NCBI GenBank assembly: GCA_049965615.1
Contig: JBMFWD010000001.1
Location: forward strand, 62,001-126,000
Origin: Acidobacterium sp049965615
GTDB lineage: Bacteria; Acidobacteriota; Terriglobia; Terriglobales; Acidobacteriaceae
Reading direction: 5' to 3'
DNA: 64,000 nucleotides
Under the pieces are notes generated by a model, which made no database searches, was not told where the DNA came from, and was given only the letters and a program-made list of their open reading frames with translations. Each line of letters opens with the position of its first letter. Positions within the stretch are counted from its first letter, which is position 1. This document shows positions 60,817 through 64,000 of this stretch, piece by piece. Both the position numbers and the translations under genes were made by a program.

Positions 60817-61692
60817 TTACGCCTTCCCAATCACGCGTGCGACCGTCTCGCCAATTTCGGCGGGCGACTGCACTACGTGGATTCCGGCAGCCGTGAGCGC
60901 CTTCATCTTTTCGGAGGCAGTTCCCTGCCCGCCGGAGATGATCGCGCCCGCGTGGCCCATGCGGCGTCCCGGAGGAGCCGTCTGTCCGGCGATAAAGCCG
61001 ACCACCGGCTTCTTCACCTGCTGCTTCACATACTCGGCTGCAGTCTCCTCGGCGGTGCCGCCGATTTCGCCAATCAGGATGATCGCCTCGGTCTCGGGGT
61101 CTTCATTGAGCAGCTTGAGCGCATCCACGTGCGTGGTGCCGATGATCGGGTCGCCGCCAATGCCGATGGCGGTGGACTGGCCGATGCCGCGCTGGGTCAG
61201 CTGGTACACAGCCTCGTAGGTCAGCGTGCCCGAGCGCGACACGATGCCCACGTTGCCTTCCTTGTGAATGCGGCCCGGCATGATGCCGATCTTGGCCTTG
61301 CCCGGCGAAATCACGCCTGGGCAGTTGGGGCCAACCAGCGTGGACTTGGAGTGCTTGAGCACGCTCCACACCTTGACCATGTCATTGACCGGAATGCCCT
61401 CGGTAATGCAGATGATCAGCGGCAGGCCCGCTGCGTTGGCTTCCAGAATCGCGTCCGCGGCAAACGGCGGCGGAACAAAGATCACGGTGGCGTTGGCGCC
61501 CGTCTCTTCGACGGCCTTCTCGACGGTGTCAAACACCGGCCAGCCCTCATGCGTGGTGCCGCCCTTGCCTGGCGTCACCCCGCCCACAACCTTGGTGCCG
61601 TACTCGGCGCAGCCCTTCGCGTGGAAGGTGCCTTCCTTGCCGGTAATGCCCTGTACGATCAAGCGAGTATTTTTATCTACGAGTACAGCCAT
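60817..61692 (-). CDS. sucD: Succinyl-CoA ligase, alpha subunit
   Basis: 291 aa. The CoA-binding Rossmann domain starts LVDKNTRLIVQGITGKEGTFHAKGCAEYGTKVVGG. The phospho-His is in RRMGHAGAIISGG, preceded by GFIAGQTAPPGRRMGHAG. GPNCPGVISP and GRIHKEGNVGIVSRSGTLTYE are invariant family segments. With SucC it makes succinate and ATP/GTP from succinyl-CoA in the TCA cycle. Its ATG overlaps the sucC stop (TAATG), so the subunits are coupled. Confidence 0.97.
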   Translation of the reverse strand: MAVLVDKNTRLIVQGITGKEGTFHAKGCAEYGTKVVGGVTPGKGGTTHEGWPVFDTVEKAVEETGANATVIFVPPPFAADAILEANAAGLPLIICITEGIPVNDMVKVWSVLKHSKSTLVGPNCPGVISPGKAKIGIMPGRIHKEGNVGIVSRSGTLTYEAVYQLTQRGIGQSTAIGIGGDPIIGTTHVDALKLLNEDPETEAIILIGEIGGTAEETAAEYVKQQVKKPVVGFIAGQTAPPGRRMGHAGAIISGGQGTASEKMKALTAAGIHVVQSPAEIGETVARVIGKA

Positions 61693-62873
61693 TAGGCGTT
61701 CGCTCCCTTCGCTGCGGCGACCACTTTTTGCGCGGCATCTTGCATGGTGTCTCCGACGATGAAATTCAGTCCGCTGTCCTTGAGGATCTTGCGGCCTTCT
61801 TCAACATTGGTGCCTTCGAGGCGCAGCACGATCGGCACCTTGACGTTGAGCTTCTGAGCCGCGCCAACAACACCATGCGCGAGGGTGTCCACGCGCAGAA
61901 TGCCCCCGAAAATATTGATGAAGACAGCCTGCACGTTCTTGTCGGAGAGCAGAATCTCAAACGCGTGCTCAATCTGCTGCTGGTTGGCGCCGCCGCCTAC
62001 ATCCAGAAAGTTTGCCGGCATGCCGCCCGCGTACTGGATGATGTCCATCGTCGCCATCGCCAGGCCCGCGCCGTTCACCATGCAGGCAATGTTGCCATCC
62101 AGCTTGATGTAGTTGAGCGCGTACTTCGAGGCTTCCACTTCGAGCGGATCCTCTTCAGCAATGTCGCGCAGTTCCTTCAGGTCCTTGTGGCGGAACATCG
62201 CGTTGTCGTCAAAATTAATCTTGCAATCCAGCGCGAAGAGCTTGTCGTCCTTGGTGGTGATGAAGGGGTTGATCTCCAGCAGCGAGGCGTCCGTATCCAT
62301 GTACGCCTTGTAGAGGCCCATCATGAACTTCACCGCGTCGCCAAGCTGGGTCGGCTTGAGGCCCAGCGCAAAGGCCAGCGCGCGCGCCTGGTAGGGCTGG
62401 AAGCCTACCGCCGGGTCAATGTAGGCCTTGTAGATCGCCTTGGGGTCTTTGGCCGCGACCTCTTCAATCTCCATACCGCCGGCCTGCGAGGCCATAAAGA
62501 CCAGCTTGGCCGCCGCGCGGTCGAGCACAATGCCCAGGTAGAGCTCGCAATCGATGGCCGCTGTCTCTTCAATCAGCAGGCGCTGCACCTTCTGCCCTTG
62601 CGGACCCGTCTGGTGCGTCACCAACTGCATGCCCAGAATCTGCTTGGCGTACTGCTCGGCCTCTTCCAGGTTCTTTGCAACCTTTACGCCGCCGCCCTTG
62701 CCGCGGCCTCCGGCGTGAATCTGTGCCTTGACGACGACGCCCTTCGCGCCCTCGGCAAAGAGCCGCTTGGCCACTTCGAGCGCTTCGTCCAGCGTGTTGG
62801 CCACCTCACCCCGGGGCACGGCCACGCCGTACTTCGCCAGGATGTCTTTTGCCTGATACTCATGAATTTTCAT
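61692..62873 (-). CDS. sucC: Succinyl-CoA ligase, beta subunit
   Basis: 393 aa. The ATP-grasp domain is clear: MKIHEYQAKDILAKYGVAVPRGEVA, VVKAQIHAGGRGKGGGVKVAKN and ALDCKINFDDNAMFRH (Mg ligands). The C-terminal ligase domain has VNGAGLAMATMDIIQYAGGMPANFLDVGGGA, AVFINIFGGILRVDTLAHG and VLRLEGTNVEEGRKIL. It provides nucleotide binding and specificity to the SucCD complex and is the first gene of the operon. The 207 bp upstream to trpD show no gene. Confidence 0.97.
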   Translation of the reverse strand: MKIHEYQAKDILAKYGVAVPRGEVANTLDEALEVAKRLFAEGAKGVVVKAQIHAGGRGKGGGVKVAKNLEEAEQYAKQILGMQLVTHQTGPQGQKVQRLLIEETAAIDCELYLGIVLDRAAAKLVFMASQAGGMEIEEVAAKDPKAIYKAYIDPAVGFQPYQARALAFALGLKPTQLGDAVKFMMGLYKAYMDTDASLLEINPFITTKDDKLFALDCKINFDDNAMFRHKDLKELRDIAEEDPLEVEASKYALNYIKLDGNIACMVNGAGLAMATMDIIQYAGGMPANFLDVGGGANQQQIEHAFEILLSDKNVQAVFINIFGGILRVDTLAHGVVGAAQKLNVKVPIVLRLEGTNVEEGRKILKDSGLNFIVGDTMQDAAQKVVAAAKGANA

Positions 62874-63080
62874 AGGAAAAACTCGAAAAACCGCTTCCTG
62901 TTAAGAGTGGAAATGTAAGTGGAACTACCGTTTGCAGACGTACCCATGCGCGGCAACCGCGCGAAAACGCTATGAAACTGGAGACATTTCAGTGTATCGG
63001 ACGCGCTCGAATGCGGGCAAACCGGCGGACAGGCCGCGCTCTTGCAGTAGCATGACTTTGGAAGTACCGAAAAACCGGCC

Positions 63081-64000
63081 ATGACCAACCTCCAGGCGCT
63101 CGTAGACAAAGCCACCACAGGCAGCTCCCTCACCCGCGAGGAAGCCCGCGCCGCCCTGCGCCAGATCCTCACCGGCGATGCTCCCGATGAGGTCATCGCC
63201 CGCCTGCTTACCGCCATGGCCGACCGGGGCGAAACCGCCGACGAGTTGGCCGGCTTTGCCGAATCCATGCTCGCGCTCTCCATCCCAGTGCCTTTTACCC
63301 CCGAAGAGCGCCTGTCGCTGGTGGACACCTGCGGCACCGGCGGCGCGGGAGACGGCACCTTCAACATCTCCACCGCCTCGGCGCTGGTGGCCGCCGCGGC
63401 AGGAGCCAAAGTCGCCAAGCACGGCAACCGAGCCATTACGTCAAAGTGCGGCTCGGCAGACGTGCTGGAAGCCATGGGGATTCCCGTCGCGCTTACTCCG
63501 CAGCAGTCCGTCGAATGCCTGCGCGCCACCGGCTTCACCTTTCTCTACGCGCCCGCGCTGCACCCGTCCATGAAGCGCGTGCAGCCCATCCGCCGCGGCA
63601 TTGGCCGCCGCACCATCTTCAACCTCGCCGGGCCGCTCACCAATCCCGCCGGGGCGGATGCCCAGGTAATGGGCGTCTACTCGGCGGAAAAAATCGACGT
63701 CGTCGCACACGCGCTGGCTATGCTCGGCGTGGGCCATGCCCTTGTCGTCCACGGCGCGGGCGGGCTCGACGAGCTCACCCTCACCGGCCCCTCCGAAGTA
63801 GCCGAAGTCCGCAACGGGGCCGTAAAAAAATACCACCTGCAACCCGAGGACACAGGCCTCGCGCCCTGCACGCTGGCCGACCTGCAAGGTGCGGACACCG
63901 CCGAGGGCAACGCCGCCATCCTCCACCAGATCTTCGCTGGCGAAACCGGCCCGCGCCGCGACATTGTGCTGCTCAACGCCGCCGCCGCGCTCCTTGTCAG
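63081..64000 (+). CDS. trpD: Anthranilate phosphoribosyltransferase (3' end beyond the window)
   Basis: At least 306 codons are visible from the ATG at 63081, and the gene runs off the right edge. The PRPP-binding signature is VDTCGTGGAGDGTFNISTASALVAAAAGAKVAKHGNRAITSKCGSADVLEAMG. The second conserved block is FLYAPALHPSMKRVQPIRRGIGRRTIFNLAGPLTNPA. TrpD transfers phosphoribose to anthranilate in tryptophan synthesis. The start is consistent with the family N-terminus (LVDKATTGSSLTREEARAAL). No other trp gene is in view. Confidence 0.95.
   Translation, partial: MTNLQALVDKATTGSSLTREEARAALRQILTGDAPDEVIARLLTAMADRGETADELAGFAESMLALSIPVPFTPEERLSLVDTCGTGGAGDGTFNISTASALVAAAAGAKVAKHGNRAITSKCGSADVLEAMGIPVALTPQQSVECLRATGFTFLYAPALHPSMKRVQPIRRGIGRRTIFNLAGPLTNPAGADAQVMGVYSAEKIDVVAHALAMLGVGHALVVHGAGGLDELTLTGPSEVAEVRNGAVKKYHLQPEDTGLAPCTLADLQGADTAEGNAAILHQIFAGETGPRRDIVLLNAAAALLV

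Noticed and set aside
61728..62918. 396-codon plus-strand frame opposite sucC
   Set aside because: sucC on the minus strand is unmistakable; the antisense product is Arg/His/Val-rich without any family pattern.

Overview
The window is a high-G+C bacterial chromosome segment, most likely from a soil acidobacterium of the Terriglobia/Acidobacteriaceae type. This is inferred from three very large Oar-like TonB-dependent receptors (carboxypeptidase-regulatory N-terminus, about 1140-1240 aa), a CRTAC1 (FG-GAP + ASPIC/UnbV) protein beside a TPR protein, several exported glycoside hydrolases, and an operon mixing a cytochrome-oxidase-like subunit with cytochrome c domains. No rRNA, CRISPR array or intact insertion sequence was seen.

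Layout. 1-1.4 kb: partial exported protein, DUF1440-like membrane protein, YraN endonuclease-fold protein. 1.5-12.9 kb: a carbohydrate locus (tandem beta-helix protein, CRTAC1, TPR protein, TonB receptor 1) facing a divergent TAT-exported GH30, with similar AGACAA/TTGTCT operator-like palindromes upstream of both arms. 13.0-15.1 kb: OmpR/histidine-kinase pair. 15.2-21.3 kb: a complete isc operon (iscR-S-U-A, hscB-hscA, fdx, iscX) with an IscR-type site inside its promoter. 21.4-23.2 kb: small zinc-ribbon protein, pgsA, tRNA-Val(GAC), then a tyrosine-recombinase tail and an RHS fragment that mark a decayed element. 23.6-31.4 kb: a beta-glucan locus with TonB receptor 2, two apparently active GH16 enzymes, and a cytoplasmic DNA-binding domain joined through a membrane helix to a GH16 domain lacking its nucleophile. 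This last protein looks like a glucan-sensing one-component regulator.

31.5-42.5 kb: ccmF, a small alpha/beta hydrolase, TonB receptor 3, and a TetR/HlyD/ABC-2 exporter operon. 51.4-42.5 kb (minus strand): an operon-like run of short-chain prenyl diphosphate synthase, LolC/LolD-like ABC pair, haem-copper-oxidase subunit I homologue without Cu_B histidines, four-helix membrane protein, an MFS domain fused to two cytochrome c domains, an NAPE-PLD-like metallohydrolase and an anSME-type radical SAM enzyme. A YceI-family isoprenoid-binding protein starts divergently. This is the second candidate for an undescribed system, an envelope redox/lipid machine that is not a terminal oxidase.

52.4-64 kb: second two-component system, second ABC-2 exporter, aldo/keto reductase, TAT-exported xylose-isomerase-like protein with L-rhamnose mutarotase, ndk, a Phd/VapC-type toxin-antitoxin pair, sucCD, and the start of trpD at the window edge. 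Many long antisense reading frames are high-G+C shadows and are left out. All functions are read from sequence by eye, without database searches.
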